Positions 23,260-31,634 of a stretch of 44,046 bases of DNA are shown here, piece after piece. Within the stretch, counting starts at the first letter, position 1; every line of letters starts with the position of its first letter. The notes below the pieces were generated by a model. That model saw only the letters and a program-made list of their open reading frames with translations, did not search any database and was not told where the DNA came from. The DNA lies in the NCBI GenBank assembly GCA_000437255.1, contig FR899083.1:26625-70670 (forward strand), read 5' to 3'. The translations under genes were made by a program, and so were the position numbers. Source of the DNA: Ruminococcus sp. CAG:403 (GTDB lineage Bacteria; Bacillota; Clostridia; Oscillospirales; Ruminococcaceae).

Positions 23260-23281
23260 TAATATTTGAATATACGGAACA

Positions 23282-23325
23282 AAGATGTCCCATTTCGCTG
23301 TGAAGCGAGAAGGGGCATCTTTTTT
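23282..23325 (+). terminator. Intrinsic terminator inside the amt leader (candidate attenuator)
   Basis: AAGATGTCCC (23282-23291) pairs with GGGGCATCTT (23312-23321), and TTTCGCT with AGCGAGA inside, closed by a GTGA (GNRA) loop, followed by a T run to 23325. It lies between the amt promoter and the amt start codon, so amt mRNA must read through it. An upstream GGATGC (23238-23243) can pair with GCATCT of the 3' arm and might act as an antiterminator. Confidence 0.75.
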
Positions 23326-23404
23326 GTTTAAATGCAAATACATTTATGCATTTCAGTTGTTCAAAAGCAGTTTTTTCAAACAAGTTGAGGAGGGCAATTT
23401 CACT

Positions 23405-24646
23405 ATGGACGGAAATATTGCATTTGTTATCATTTGTGCAGCATTAGTTTTTTTCATGACACCTGGTTTATCGTGCTTTTATGGCGGACTGGTACGAAGA
23501 AAAAACGCCATTAACACGATGTTCGCATCTGTTGTTTCCATTGGAATCGGAATTGTAATGTGGGTACTGTTTGGTTATTCACTTTCTTTTGGAACCAATC
23601 ATTTTGGTATAATTGGTGATCTCAATTGGATCGGTTTAGAAGGCGTGTCTTTAACTGAGCCATATGTAGAAGGACAACAAATTCCTAATATGGTATTTTG
23701 TTTGTTTCAAATGATGTTTGCAGTTATTACACCAGCATTGATTACAGGTGCAGTTGCAGGCAGAATGAAATTTAAAGCATTATTTGTATTTCTAATCTTA
23801 TGGAGTATTGTGGTCTATTATCCATTGGCACATATGGTTTGGGGAGATGGCGGATTTTTAGCAGAAATTGGTTCTATTGACTTTGCCGGCGGTAATGTTG
23901 TGCATATCAGTTCTGGCGTGACTGCATTAATCTTATGCATCCTATTGGGCAAGCGTCATAATTATAGCTATGCAAATTATAGAATCCACAATATTCCCAT
24001 GGTGGCAATTGGTGCATTTATTTTGCTATTCGGTTGGTTTGGATTCAATGCCGGTTCTGCATTAGCAGCAGATGGACTGGCAGCACATGCTTTTGTTACA
24101 ACTGCAGTTTCTTCTGCAGCAGCTATGCTCTCTTGGATGCTTTGTGATGTTATTTTCAATAAAAAGCCGACTTTTGTAGGTGCAGCAACTGGTATTGTTG
24201 CAGGATTGGTTGGTATTACACCTGGTGCAGGCTTTGTTCCAATTTGGGCTGCAATTATTATTGGATTTACAACTTCTCCAATTTGCTATTTTATGATTTC
24301 CTGGGCAAAGAAAAAATTCGGATATGATGACGCACTAGATGCATTTGGCTGTCATGGGATTGGTGGTATTTGGGGCGGTATTTGTACTGGATTATTTGCA
24401 AAGTCTTCTATCAATGCAACTGCAAGATGGGATGGCCTTGTATTTGGAGAAAGCAAATTATTCCTGATGCAACTGGCAAGTATTGGCATTACTATCATAA
24501 TTGCCATTGTTGGTACGCTTATTTGTACCGGTATTACCAAATTAATTTGTAAAGACTTGCGCGTTTCTGTTCGAGATGAAAAGGTTGGCTTGGATTTGTC
24601 CGAGCACGGAGAATCTGCATATCCGTCCTTTACTGGACTTGACTAA
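23405..24646 (+). CDS. amt: Ammonium transporter (Amt family)
   Basis: 413 residues with about 11 membrane helices. Takes up ammonium as a trimer. Seen: FMTPGLSCFYGGLVRRKNA in the first helix region, GDGGFLAEIGSIDFAGGNVVH with the first pore histidine H167, FGWFGFNAGSA, and DAFGCHGIGGIWGG with the second pore histidine H317. The ATG at 23405 has GAGGAGGG with a ten-base gap. The frame extends upstream to an ATG at 23285, but that codon is inside the leader terminator and the extension is not like the family. The PII gene follows after 15 bases, the classical amt-glnK pairing. Confidence 0.95.
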   Translation: MDGNIAFVIICAALVFFMTPGLSCFYGGLVRRKNAINTMFASVVSIGIGIVMWVLFGYSLSFGTNHFGIIGDLNWIGLEGVSLTEPYVEGQQIPNMVFCLFQMMFAVITPALITGAVAGRMKFKALFVFLILWSIVVYYPLAHMVWGDGGFLAEIGSIDFAGGNVVHISSGVTALILCILLGKRHNYSYANYRIHNIPMVAIGAFILLFGWFGFNAGSALAADGLAAHAFVTTAVSSAAAMLSWMLCDVIFNKKPTFVGAATGIVAGLVGITPGAGFVPIWAAIIIGFTTSPICYFMISWAKKKFGYDDALDAFGCHGIGGIWGGICTGLFAKSSINATARWDGLVFGESKLFLMQLASIGITIIIAIVGTLICTGITKLICKDLRVSVRDEKVGLDLSEHGESAYPSFTGLD

Positions 24647-24661
24647 TTAGAAGGAGACAGA

Positions 24662-25018
24662 ATGATGATTAAAATTGAAGCAATTATTCGAGAGGAAAAG
24701 TTTGAAGAAGTCAAGGATGCCCTTGCAGCATTAGATGTACATGGTATTACCTGTTATCAAGTCATGGGATGTGGCACACAGCGTGGCTTAAAGGAATATG
24801 TACGTGGACATCAGGAAATCGAAATTCAGATGCTACCTAAAATTAAGTTTGAAATTGTAGTTTCTTCTGAAGAATGGGAACAAAAAACAATTGATGCAAT
24901 TCGAAAAGCTGCATATACGGGAAACATTGGAGACGGAAAAATTTTCAGCTATGAGCTCCGTACTGCTACTCGTATTCGCACCAATGAAACTGGTTACGAT
25001 GCTATTCAACCAGAATAA
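24662..25018 (+). CDS. PII-family nitrogen regulatory protein (GlnK/GlnB type)
   Basis: 118 residues (117 if translation begins at the second ATG, 24665, which has better spacing from AAGGAG). PII proteins sense 2-oxoglutarate and ATP/ADP and block Amt through the T-loop. Seen: the N-terminal strand MIKIEAIIREEKFEEVKDAL, the T-loop GCGTQRGLKEYVRGHQEIEI, and the C-terminal signature GDGKIFSYELRTATRIRTNETG. Numbered from the second Met, the uridylylated Tyr51 of the enteric protein is Glu51 here (RGHQE), so control by uridylylation is unlikely. Its place behind amt points to a GlnK-like role. Confidence 0.94.
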   Translation: MMIKIEAIIREEKFEEVKDALAALDVHGITCYQVMGCGTQRGLKEYVRGHQEIEIQMLPKIKFEIVVSSEEWEQKTIDAIRKAAYTGNIGDGKIFSYELRTATRIRTNETGYDAIQPE

Positions 25019-25046
25019 TTTGTAGAAGTCATTTCTACTTGTTTTC

Positions 25047-25093
25047 AAGACCCCATCAAGAATTTCAAAATGAGATTCTTGATGGGGTCTTTT
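25047..25093 (+). terminator. Terminator after amt-PII
   Basis: A 17-base perfect stem, AAGACCCCATCAAGAAT (25047-25063) with ATTCTTGATGGGGTCTT (25075-25091), running into a T stretch. Confidence 0.92.
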
Positions 25094-25134
25094 GATATAG
25101 ACATTAGATTTCATAGAATTTTTTCATAAATCTC

Positions 25135-25163
25135 TTTACATTTTTTGATAAATAGTGTAAAAT
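25135..25163 (+). promoter_or_regulatory. Promoter for pyrH-frr-uppS-cdsA
   Basis: TTTACA (25135-25140), 17-base spacer, TAAAAT (25158-25163). Confidence 0.7.
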
Positions 25164-25173
25164 AGAAAAAGAG

Positions 25174-25216
25174 AATTTTTCAGTGCATGACAACAAATTG
25201 GCATGACCGAAAAATT
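25174..25216 (+). promoter_or_regulatory. Stem-loop in the pyrH leader
   Basis: AATTTTTC (25174-25181) pairs with GAAAAATT (25209-25216), with an inner CATG/CATG pairing. It fills most of the leader and ends just before the ribosome site. Weak and AT-rich; function unknown. Confidence 0.4.
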
Positions 25217-25235
25217 GGAAAGGATGAAACAATAA

Positions 25236-25943
25236 ATGGAACCAAAATATAAACGTGTTGTTTTAAAATTAAGTGGAGAAGCCCTTGCTGGTGAAAAGAA
25301 AATGGGCTTGGATATGGACGTAATCAATAACATCTGTGTAAGCATTAAGAAATGTGTCGATGCAGGTGCACAAATTGGAATTGTAGTCGGGGGTGGAAAC
25401 TTCTGGCGTGGCAGAAGCAGTCAAAATATGGATCGTACTCGTGCTGATCATATTGGAATGCTTGCAACTACAATGAATGCACTGGCAGTTGCAGATGCAT
25501 TAGAAGCACTCGGTGTTGTAGTACGTGTGCAAACTGCAATCAGCATGCAGCAAATCGCAGAACCATATATCCGAAATCGAGCAATCAATCATTTGAACAA
25601 AGGACGTGTGGTTATTTTTGGATGCGGAACAGGCAGCCCATTTTTCTCAACTGATACTGCTGCTACTTTACGTGCGGTAGAAATTGAAGCAGATATTTTG
25701 CTGAAAGCTACTATGGTTGATGGTGTATATGATAAGGATCCACACAAGTTTGAGGATGCCGTTCGATATGAACGTATTTCCTTTAGTGATGTATTAAATA
25801 GTGCACTTTCTGTTATGGATAGCACAGCAGCTTCCATGTGCAGAGACAATAAAATGCCAATGTTGGTGTTTGATCTGAGCCGTCCTGATAATATCTATGA
25901 TGCTATTATGGGAAAACAAGTTGGTACTGTCGTAGAAGAATAA
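25236..25943 (+). CDS. pyrH: UMP kinase
   Basis: 235 residues. Amino-acid-kinase-fold enzyme that makes UDP from UMP, a hexamer in bacteria. Seen: the opening KYKRVVLKLSGEALAG, IGIVVGGGNFWRGR, DHIGMLATTMNALAVADALE, the ADILLKATMVDGVYDKDPH segment, and a C-terminal VVEE. Length is normal. It starts the pyrH-frr-uppS-cdsA run typical of Firmicutes; tsf and rpsB, often upstream, are not here. Own promoter and a structured leader precede it. Confidence 0.97.
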   Translation: MEPKYKRVVLKLSGEALAGEKKMGLDMDVINNICVSIKKCVDAGAQIGIVVGGGNFWRGRSSQNMDRTRADHIGMLATTMNALAVADALEALGVVVRVQTAISMQQIAEPYIRNRAINHLNKGRVVIFGCGTGSPFFSTDTAATLRAVEIEADILLKATMVDGVYDKDPHKFEDAVRYERISFSDVLNSALSVMDSTAASMCRDNKMPMLVFDLSRPDNIYDAIMGKQVGTVVEE

Positions 25944-25973
25944 ATAATCAAATATAAAAAAGGAGTAATTACA

Positions 25974-26528
25974 ATGAAAGCGTTATTGAAAGATGCAGAA
26001 GATAAAATGGGAAAAGCAATTGGCCGTTTGGAACATGAATTTACTACCATTCGTGCAGGACGTGCAAACCCAGCTGTTTTGGATAAAGTAATGGTTGACT
26101 ATTATGGAGCGCCCACTCCAATTAATCAAATGGCAGCTGTTTCTGTTTCCGAAGCACGAATTTTGGTTATTCAGCCGTGGGATATGACAACTTTAAAAGC
26201 AATTGAAAAGGCAATTTTGGCTTCTGATGTTGGGATTACACCCACAAACGATGGAAAAGTGCTCCGTCTCGTATTTCCACAATTAACAGAAGACAGAAGA
26301 AAAGAACTTTGCAAGACCATTAAAAAGTACGGAGAGGAAAGTAAAGTTGCTGTTCGAAATGTACGCCGTGATGCAATGGAAAAGATGAAATCCATGAAGA
26401 AAAATTCTGAACTAACAGAAGATGAAATGAAAAATGGTGAAAAGGATGTACAAAAATTAACTGATCGTTTCTGTGATGACATTGACAAGTTGGTTACAGA
26501 AAAAGAAAAGGAAGTTATGAGTCTCTAA
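25974..26528 (+). CDS. frr: Ribosome recycling factor
   Basis: 184 residues, the usual size. Splits post-termination ribosomes together with EF-G. Seen: EHEFTTIRAGRANPAVLDKVMVDYYGAPTPI near 20-50 (start of the helical arm and the beta domain), TLKAIEKAILASDVGITPTNDG, and the long final helix with VAVRNVRRDAMEKMK. AAAGGAG precedes the ATG, 30 bases after pyrH. The pyrH-frr order is conserved across bacteria. Confidence 0.97.
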   Translation: MKALLKDAEDKMGKAIGRLEHEFTTIRAGRANPAVLDKVMVDYYGAPTPINQMAAVSVSEARILVIQPWDMTTLKAIEKAILASDVGITPTNDGKVLRLVFPQLTEDRRKELCKTIKKYGEESKVAVRNVRRDAMEKMKSMKKNSELTEDEMKNGEKDVQKLTDRFCDDIDKLVTEKEKEVMSL

Positions 26529-26547
26529 AAAGAGGGGAGCCGATGAC

Positions 26548-27297
26548 ATGGCACTGCCGTTTTTTAATAAAAAAAGCACATCTACTCCTGCTACACTTCC
26601 AGAACAATTGCCAACACATGTTGCATTTATTATGGATGGAAATGGTCGATGGGCTACACGTCGTGGCCTTCCTCGAAAAATGGGGCATCGTGAAGGCGCA
26701 AAAAACTTTCATGATTTAACGCGATACTGTCGCTCTATTGGAATTCGCTATGTATCTTACTACGTTTTTTCAACAGAAAATTGGAAGCGACCAAAAGACG
26801 AAGTAGATGCCATCATGAATTTACTATGGGAATATTTAAACGATTGTGATGAATATCTTGAACAAGAAGTTCGAATGATCTTTATTGGTGATAAGCGGCG
26901 TTTACCGGAACATATTCAAAAGCGAATGATCGAATTAGAAGAAGATTCTGCTAAGTATGATAAAATGACCATGCTGCTTGCAATCAACTATGGTGGTCGT
27001 GATGAAATTGTACATGCGGCACAATTGATCGCACAAGAAGTGCAAAATGGCGTTCGCAATCCATCGGATATCACAGAACAAACGATTCAAGACCATTTAT
27101 ACACAAAAGAAATTCCGGATGTAGATTTATTAATTCGTCCAAGTGGAGAATTGCGTCTATCAAACTTCCTAATTTGGCAATGTGCTTATGCGGAATTTTA
27201 TTTTACGAACTTAATGTGGCCAGAATTTTCCAGAGAAGCATTGAATGAAGCATTGATCGCGTATTCTAAACGTGGCAGAAGATTTGGAGGCGTATGA
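26548..27297 (+). CDS. uppS: Undecaprenyl diphosphate synthase
   Basis: 249 residues. Cis-prenyltransferase that makes the C55 lipid carrier for cell-wall and polysaccharide synthesis. Seen: HVAFIMDGNGRWA with catalytic D30, RGLPRKMGHREGAKN, YYVFSTENWKRP, and the C-terminal DLLIRPSGELRLSNFLIWQCAYAEF signature. GAGGGGAG precedes the start. Its stop overlaps the cdsA start as ATGA. The product is also the carrier needed by envelope galactan or teichoic-type synthesis, so it complements glf and the GlfT2-like gene functionally. Confidence 0.97.
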   Translation: MALPFFNKKSTSTPATLPEQLPTHVAFIMDGNGRWATRRGLPRKMGHREGAKNFHDLTRYCRSIGIRYVSYYVFSTENWKRPKDEVDAIMNLLWEYLNDCDEYLEQEVRMIFIGDKRRLPEHIQKRMIELEEDSAKYDKMTMLLAINYGGRDEIVHAAQLIAQEVQNGVRNPSDITEQTIQDHLYTKEIPDVDLLIRPSGELRLSNFLIWQCAYAEFYFTNLMWPEFSREALNEALIAYSKRGRRFGGV

Positions 27298-28118
27298 GTT
27301 CTATGAAAACACGAATCATTTCTGGTGCAGTTGGTGTTGCTATTTTAATCATTGTTTTAATTCTTCATCAAACATTTGTATTTCCACTTGCACTGGCTTT
27401 CATTTCCACTGTTGCATTATTAGAATTGTTCCGTGCGGCAGATTGCATGATGTATTACATTTCCATGGCTGCTGCAGCGGTATATAGCATATCAGTTCCA
27501 TTCTTTACCTATTATGGCGGAACAAGAATTGCCAATTCCATTATGATTTTGTGTATACTTGTTCTATTTTTGGATTTTATTCTGCATCACAATACCATGT
27601 CCTACACAAAACTAACATTCATGTTAGCTGTTACCATTTTGGTATCAAAATCCTTGAATCTTTTGATTGCCTTGCTGAAAATGAATGATCAATTTGGAAT
27701 TGTTTATGTCATTTTGGCACTTTCTTTAGCATGGATTGCAGATACTGGAGCTTACTTTTCCGGTACACTTATGGGAAATAAAAAATTATGTCCCTCTATT
27801 AGCCCCAAAAAAACAGTAGAAGGATTTTTGGGTGGAATGATTACCAGTATTCTTATTCCAATGTTATTTAGTTTTATTTATGGAAAAGTTGCAGATCTTT
27901 CTGTTAACTTTCTATGGCTCGCATGTACTTCTATTCTATGTGCAGCAGTTAGCGTACTGGGTGATTTAAGTGCATCTGTTTTAAAACGGCAACGAGGCAT
28001 CAAAGATTATGGTCGTATCATGCCTGGTCATGGTGGTGTAATGGATCGATTTGATAGTGTATTATTTACCATTCCATTGTTTTATGCAATGGTAAATCTC
28101 TTTGCAATTTATCAATAA
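27294..28118 (+). CDS. cdsA: Phosphatidate cytidylyltransferase (CDP-diglyceride synthase)
   Basis: 274 residues, about eight membrane helices. Makes CDP-diacylglycerol for phospholipid synthesis. Seen: LAWIADTGAYFSGTLMGNKKL, ISPKKTVEGFLGG, and the family signature SVLKRQRGIKDYGRIMPGHG followed by GVMDR near the C-terminus. The start overlaps the uppS stop. A second Met follows three codons later (MSSMKTR). About 200 bases with an inverted repeat and a promoter separate it from dxr, so it may end its transcript or be read through. Confidence 0.96.
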   Translation: MSSMKTRIISGAVGVAILIIVLILHQTFVFPLALAFISTVALLELFRAADCMMYYISMAAAAVYSISVPFFTYYGGTRIANSIMILCILVLFLDFILHHNTMSYTKLTFMLAVTILVSKSLNLLIALLKMNDQFGIVYVILALSLAWIADTGAYFSGTLMGNKKLCPSISPKKTVEGFLGGMITSILIPMLFSFIYGKVADLSVNFLWLACTSILCAAVSVLGDLSASVLKRQRGIKDYGRIMPGHGGVMDRFDSVLFTIPLFYAMVNLFAIYQ

Positions 28119-28199
28119 TAACAAATCGCAATTTTTCATACAAAAATCTGGTTCATGAACTTTTATGTAAATCAGTTTGAAATGAAATAGCATAATTCT

Positions 28200-28227
28200 T
28201 TGATTAAACAATTACTACACATACAAT
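28200..28227 (+). promoter_or_regulatory. Possible promoter for dxr-rseP-ispG-polC
   Basis: TTGATT (28200-28205), 16-base spacer, TACAAT (28222-28227). It is the only promoter candidate I find in this gap. Its expected start point falls inside the inverted repeat at 28227-28251. Confidence 0.5.
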
Positions 28228-28251
28228 ACCCCTCATATTTTGTGAGGGGTA
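28227..28251. promoter_or_regulatory. GC-rich inverted repeat between cdsA and dxr
   Basis: TACCCCTCA (28227-28235) and TGAGGGGTA (28243-28251), nine perfect pairs and a seven-base loop in an AT-rich gap. No T tract on either side, so it is a poor terminator; it overlaps the predicted start point and may be an operator. Confidence 0.5.
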
Positions 28252-28325
28252 CTGCCGCATTTTCATCCGAATTATAGAATATTGTACCTGTATTGATTTG
28301 CGCCAAAGTTCAGAAAGGAATCCTT

Positions 28326-29483
28326 ATGAATAAATGTATTTCAATTCTAGGCTCTACTGGTTCCATCGGAACACAAGCATTAGAAGTGGCAGAAGCACAT
28401 CAAATCTCAATTCATGCATTAGCTGCCGGATCAAATATAGAGTTACTAGAAAAACAAGTACGCAAATATCGTCCAAAATTGGTGTGCATTTACAATGAAA
28501 AATGTTTTCCCATTTTAAAGGAACGCTTGAATGATCTCCCTGTTACTATTCTTTGTGGAATGGAAGGTCTCTGTACCATTGCATCTGATCGCTCTGCTAA
28601 TATTGTACTAAATGCAGTAGTTGGCATGGTTGGATTGCTTCCGACTTTAACGGCAATTGAAGCTGGAATTGATGTTGCACTTGCCAATAAAGAAACCTTA
28701 GTAGCTGGTGGAGAATTGGTTATGAAACGTGCAGCAGAAAAAAACGTGACCATTTTTCCAGTAGACAGTGAACACTCTGCCATTTTTCAGTGCTTACAAG
28801 GAAATCGGCGTAGTCAGTTACGTCGTATTTTACTAACAGCATCCGGTGGACCATTTTATGACTTTCAAAAAGAACAATTACAACATGTTACCTTGCAAGA
28901 TGCACTTAAGCATCCAAATTGGAGCATGGGACATAAAATCACTATTGATTCCGCAACATTGATGAATAAAGGATTGGAATTTATTGAAGCGAAATGGTTA
29001 TTTGATGTAACACCTGATCAAATTGAAATCCTTGTTCATCGTCAAAGTGTTTTGCATTCTGCTGTCGAATATCAAGACTATGCAGTAATTGGTCAAATGG
29101 GTGTTCCAGATATGAAAATTCCAATTCAATATGCATTGCTTTATCCGGAACGTCTTCCATGTCCAACCAAGCCACTATCCTTGACTGAATATGGAACGCT
29201 CACATTTGAAAAGCCAGACTATGAGACGTTTTCCTGTTTAAAAACTGCTATTCAAGCAATTCGTTTAGGTGGTGCTTATCCATGTCGAGTAAATAGCGCA
29301 AACGAAGAAGCAGTTGCAGCATTTCTGAACGGACAAATTTCTTTTTTAGAAATTTCAGAATTGGTGCAATCCGTCTTGCAGGAATTTTCTCCTTCTGAAA
29401 TTCATACTTATGAAGATGTAGTGCGTGCAGATCAGCAGACACGTGCCTTTATACGCAGTCAAATTCAGGCAAAGAAAGGATAA
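28326..29483 (+). CDS. dxr: 1-deoxy-D-xylulose-5-phosphate reductoisomerase
   Basis: 385 residues. NADPH-dependent second step of the MEP isoprenoid pathway. Seen: the nucleotide-binding ISILGSTGSIGTQALEV, ALANKETLVAGGELV, PVDSEHSAIFQCL (metal and substrate site), LKHPNWSMGHKITIDSATLM, and KGLEFIEAKWLFDV. The ATG at 28326 has GAAAGGA upstream; the frame is open back to a TTG at 28293 but that extension does not match the family. It is followed two bases later by rseP, the standard Firmicute order. Confidence 0.97.
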   Translation: MNKCISILGSTGSIGTQALEVAEAHQISIHALAAGSNIELLEKQVRKYRPKLVCIYNEKCFPILKERLNDLPVTILCGMEGLCTIASDRSANIVLNAVVGMVGLLPTLTAIEAGIDVALANKETLVAGGELVMKRAAEKNVTIFPVDSEHSAIFQCLQGNRRSQLRRILLTASGGPFYDFQKEQLQHVTLQDALKHPNWSMGHKITIDSATLMNKGLEFIEAKWLFDVTPDQIEILVHRQSVLHSAVEYQDYAVIGQMGVPDMKIPIQYALLYPERLPCPTKPLSLTEYGTLTFEKPDYETFSCLKTAIQAIRLGGAYPCRVNSANEEAVAAFLNGQISFLEISELVQSVLQEFSPSEIHTYEDVVRADQQTRAFIRSQIQAKKG

Positions 29484-29485
29484 TT

Positions 29486-30553
29486 ATGCAGCATCTTTGG
29501 ACCATTCTTATTGCAATTTTTGTTTTCGGATTAATTATAGGGATTCATGAATTTGGGCACTTTCTTGCAGCAAAATTAAATGGAATTCAAGTAAATGAAT
29601 TCTCCATTGGTATGGGGCCAAAATTGTTGCAAAAGCAAAAAGGGGAGACGCTATATACATTACGCCTCCTTCCAATTGGTGGATTTTGTGCAATGGAAGG
29701 GGAAGAAGATGCCAGTGATAATCCACGTGCATTTGACCGCAAGCCAGTTTGGCGCAGAATGATCGTCATTGTTGCTGGAGCCGCCATGAATATTTTATTG
29801 GGTTTTGTTTTAATTGCTGTCACAACAGTTGGAAATGATATTGTTCCAACATTAACTATCCGATCTTTTCACGAAACAACAACTAATTCTGGAGAAACTA
29901 TCAGTATGGCTTCTAGTCAGCAAGATGGTCTGCAAGTAGGAGATCGCATTCTTTCTTTAGATGGATCTCACGTTTTTTCCACAACAGATTTTGCCTATCA
30001 ATTGCAAATGGCTGAGAAAACTGATTTTTCCATTAAAGTAAAGCGTGATGGAAAAATTATTAATTTGGAACATGTGACATTTCAGGATCAGGAAACAGGA
30101 GATTTGATCGATTTTCGCTTAAAGGGCGAAAAGCCAAATCCAATCAATACAATTGCTTATGCTGCAAAAGATACTGTAGCAACGTCAAAATTGATTTGGA
30201 TGTCTTTGGTTGATCTAATTTCTGGAAAGTTCAGTGTACAGGATATGTCCGGACCAGTTGGAGTTGTCAGTGTAATCGATCAGGCTGCAACAGCAGGAAA
30301 AACAATTGGAGAAAAGCTTTCTTCTGTAGCCAGCCTGACTGTTTTTATTACAATTAATATTGGTGTTTTCAATATGTTGCCTATTCCAGGATTAGATGGG
30401 AGTCGATTTGTATTCCTTCTTTTAGAAGCGATTCGCCGAAAGCCTGTAAAAAAAGAACATGAGGCATTGGTTCATTTTGTTGGCATGGCATGTCTATTTT
30501 TATTTATGATTTTCATTACCATTCAGGATGTAACAAAATTTTTTGTAAAATAA
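29486..30553 (+). CDS. rseP: Site-2 zinc protease (RseP/RasP family)
   Basis: 355 residues. Intramembrane metalloprotease that trims anti-sigma factors, signal-peptide remnants or similar substrates. Seen: HEFGH at 21-25 in the first helix, a PDZ domain (about 125-205, with LQVGDRILSLDG), and the third zinc ligand in NMLPIPGLDG (296-305, D304). Four membrane segments are placed as in the family. It lies between dxr and ispG in a conserved run; the link to isoprenoid genes is positional rather than functional. Confidence 0.95.
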   Translation: MQHLWTILIAIFVFGLIIGIHEFGHFLAAKLNGIQVNEFSIGMGPKLLQKQKGETLYTLRLLPIGGFCAMEGEEDASDNPRAFDRKPVWRRMIVIVAGAAMNILLGFVLIAVTTVGNDIVPTLTIRSFHETTTNSGETISMASSQQDGLQVGDRILSLDGSHVFSTTDFAYQLQMAEKTDFSIKVKRDGKIINLEHVTFQDQETGDLIDFRLKGEKPNPINTIAYAAKDTVATSKLIWMSLVDLISGKFSVQDMSGPVGVVSVIDQAATAGKTIGEKLSSVASLTVFITINIGVFNMLPIPGLDGSRFVFLLLEAIRRKPVKKEHEALVHFVGMACLFLFMIFITIQDVTKFFVK

Positions 30554-30587
30554 TTAGAACATGCTGGTGTTAGAAAGGAGCAATTTT

Positions 30588-31625
30588 GTGAGAACAGTAA
30601 AACCGGTTAAAGTAGGAAATGCTTGTTTAGACGGAGCACATATCTATATTCAATCTATGTTGAATGCAAGATCAGATGATATTTCTGGAAGCGTTGCACA
30701 GGCCGTTGCATTGGAACAGGCAGGATGTGAAATTTTACGTGCTGCAATTCCAAATCAAGAAGCAATTGCACTTATTCCAGCTATTAAACAAGCAACACAC
30801 ATTCCATTGGTTGCAGACATTCATTTTGATTACCGCCTGGCACTAGAAGCAGTGGCTGCCGGAATCGATAAAATTCGAATTAATCCTGGCAACATTGGTG
30901 GATTGGATCGTGTCAAGCAAGTGGTACACGCATGTCAAGCAAAAAACATTCCTATTCGAATTGGTGTAAATTCTGGTTCCTTGGAAAAAGAAATTTTGGC
31001 AAAATATGGTGCACCAACACCAGAAGCTTTAGTAGAAAGCGCAATGGGACATGTTCAACTACTGGAACAATGTGATTTCGAAGATATTGTAATTTCCATG
31101 AAATCTTCCAATGTACATACGATGATTGAGGCATACCGTCTTGCTGCACAGCGTTGTTCCTATCCACTTCATTTAGGTGTTACCGAAGCTGGAACAGCCC
31201 ATGTGGGAATCATTAAATCGGCAATCGGAATTGGTTCTTTGCTGCATGATGGAATCGGAGAAACCATTCGAGTATCTTTAACAGATGATCCGATCAAAGA
31301 AATTGCAGCTGCAAAAGATATTTTGCGTTGCCTTGGAAAACGAGAAGGACCAGATTTAATTGCATGTCCAACTTGTGGCAGAACACGAATTGATCTGGTA
31401 AAAACAGCAAAAGAAGTAGAAGCAGCACTTTCTTCTGTTGAAAAAAACATTAAAGTAGCAGTAATGGGTTGTGTTGTAAATGGTCCTGGGGAAGCACGAG
31501 AAGCTGATATTGGTGTTGCTGGCGGTGATGGCTGCGCTGTGCTATTCAAAAAAGGAACTGTTTTACGAAAAGTAAAAGAAGAAGACATTGTAAAAGAATT
31601 ATTGCTGGAAATTGAAAAGCTGTAG
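30588..31625 (+). CDS. ispG: 4-hydroxy-3-methylbut-2-enyl diphosphate synthase
   Basis: 345 residues. Fe-S enzyme that converts MEcPP to HMBPP, the sixth enzymatic step of the MEP pathway. Seen: a TIM-barrel part with VADIHFDYRLALEA, KIRINPGNIGG and HLGVTEAGTA, then the cluster cysteines C260, C263 (CPTCGR) and C295 (MGCVVNGPGEA). The start is GTG at 30588 with AAAGGAG seven bases before it; the longer frame from 30561 lacks a ribosome site and reaches into the spacer. Ten bases separate it from polC. Confidence 0.96.
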   Translation: MRTVKPVKVGNACLDGAHIYIQSMLNARSDDISGSVAQAVALEQAGCEILRAAIPNQEAIALIPAIKQATHIPLVADIHFDYRLALEAVAAGIDKIRINPGNIGGLDRVKQVVHACQAKNIPIRIGVNSGSLEKEILAKYGAPTPEALVESAMGHVQLLEQCDFEDIVISMKSSNVHTMIEAYRLAAQRCSYPLHLGVTEAGTAHVGIIKSAIGIGSLLHDGIGETIRVSLTDDPIKEIAAAKDILRCLGKREGPDLIACPTCGRTRIDLVKTAKEVEAALSSVEKNIKVAVMGCVVNGPGEAREADIGVAGGDGCAVLFKKGTVLRKVKEEDIVKELLLEIEKL

Positions 31626-31634
31626 AGGTGTTTC

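Noticed and set aside
23285..23404. Amt reading frame open upstream to an ATG at 23285
   Set aside because: That ATG is in the 5' arm of the leader terminator, has no ribosome site, and the extension is not like Amt proteins. The GAGGAGGG-ATG at 23405 is clearly better.
28227..28251. Terminator of cdsA
   Set aside because: The stem is strong but neither strand has a T tract after it. I list it as an inverted repeat instead.
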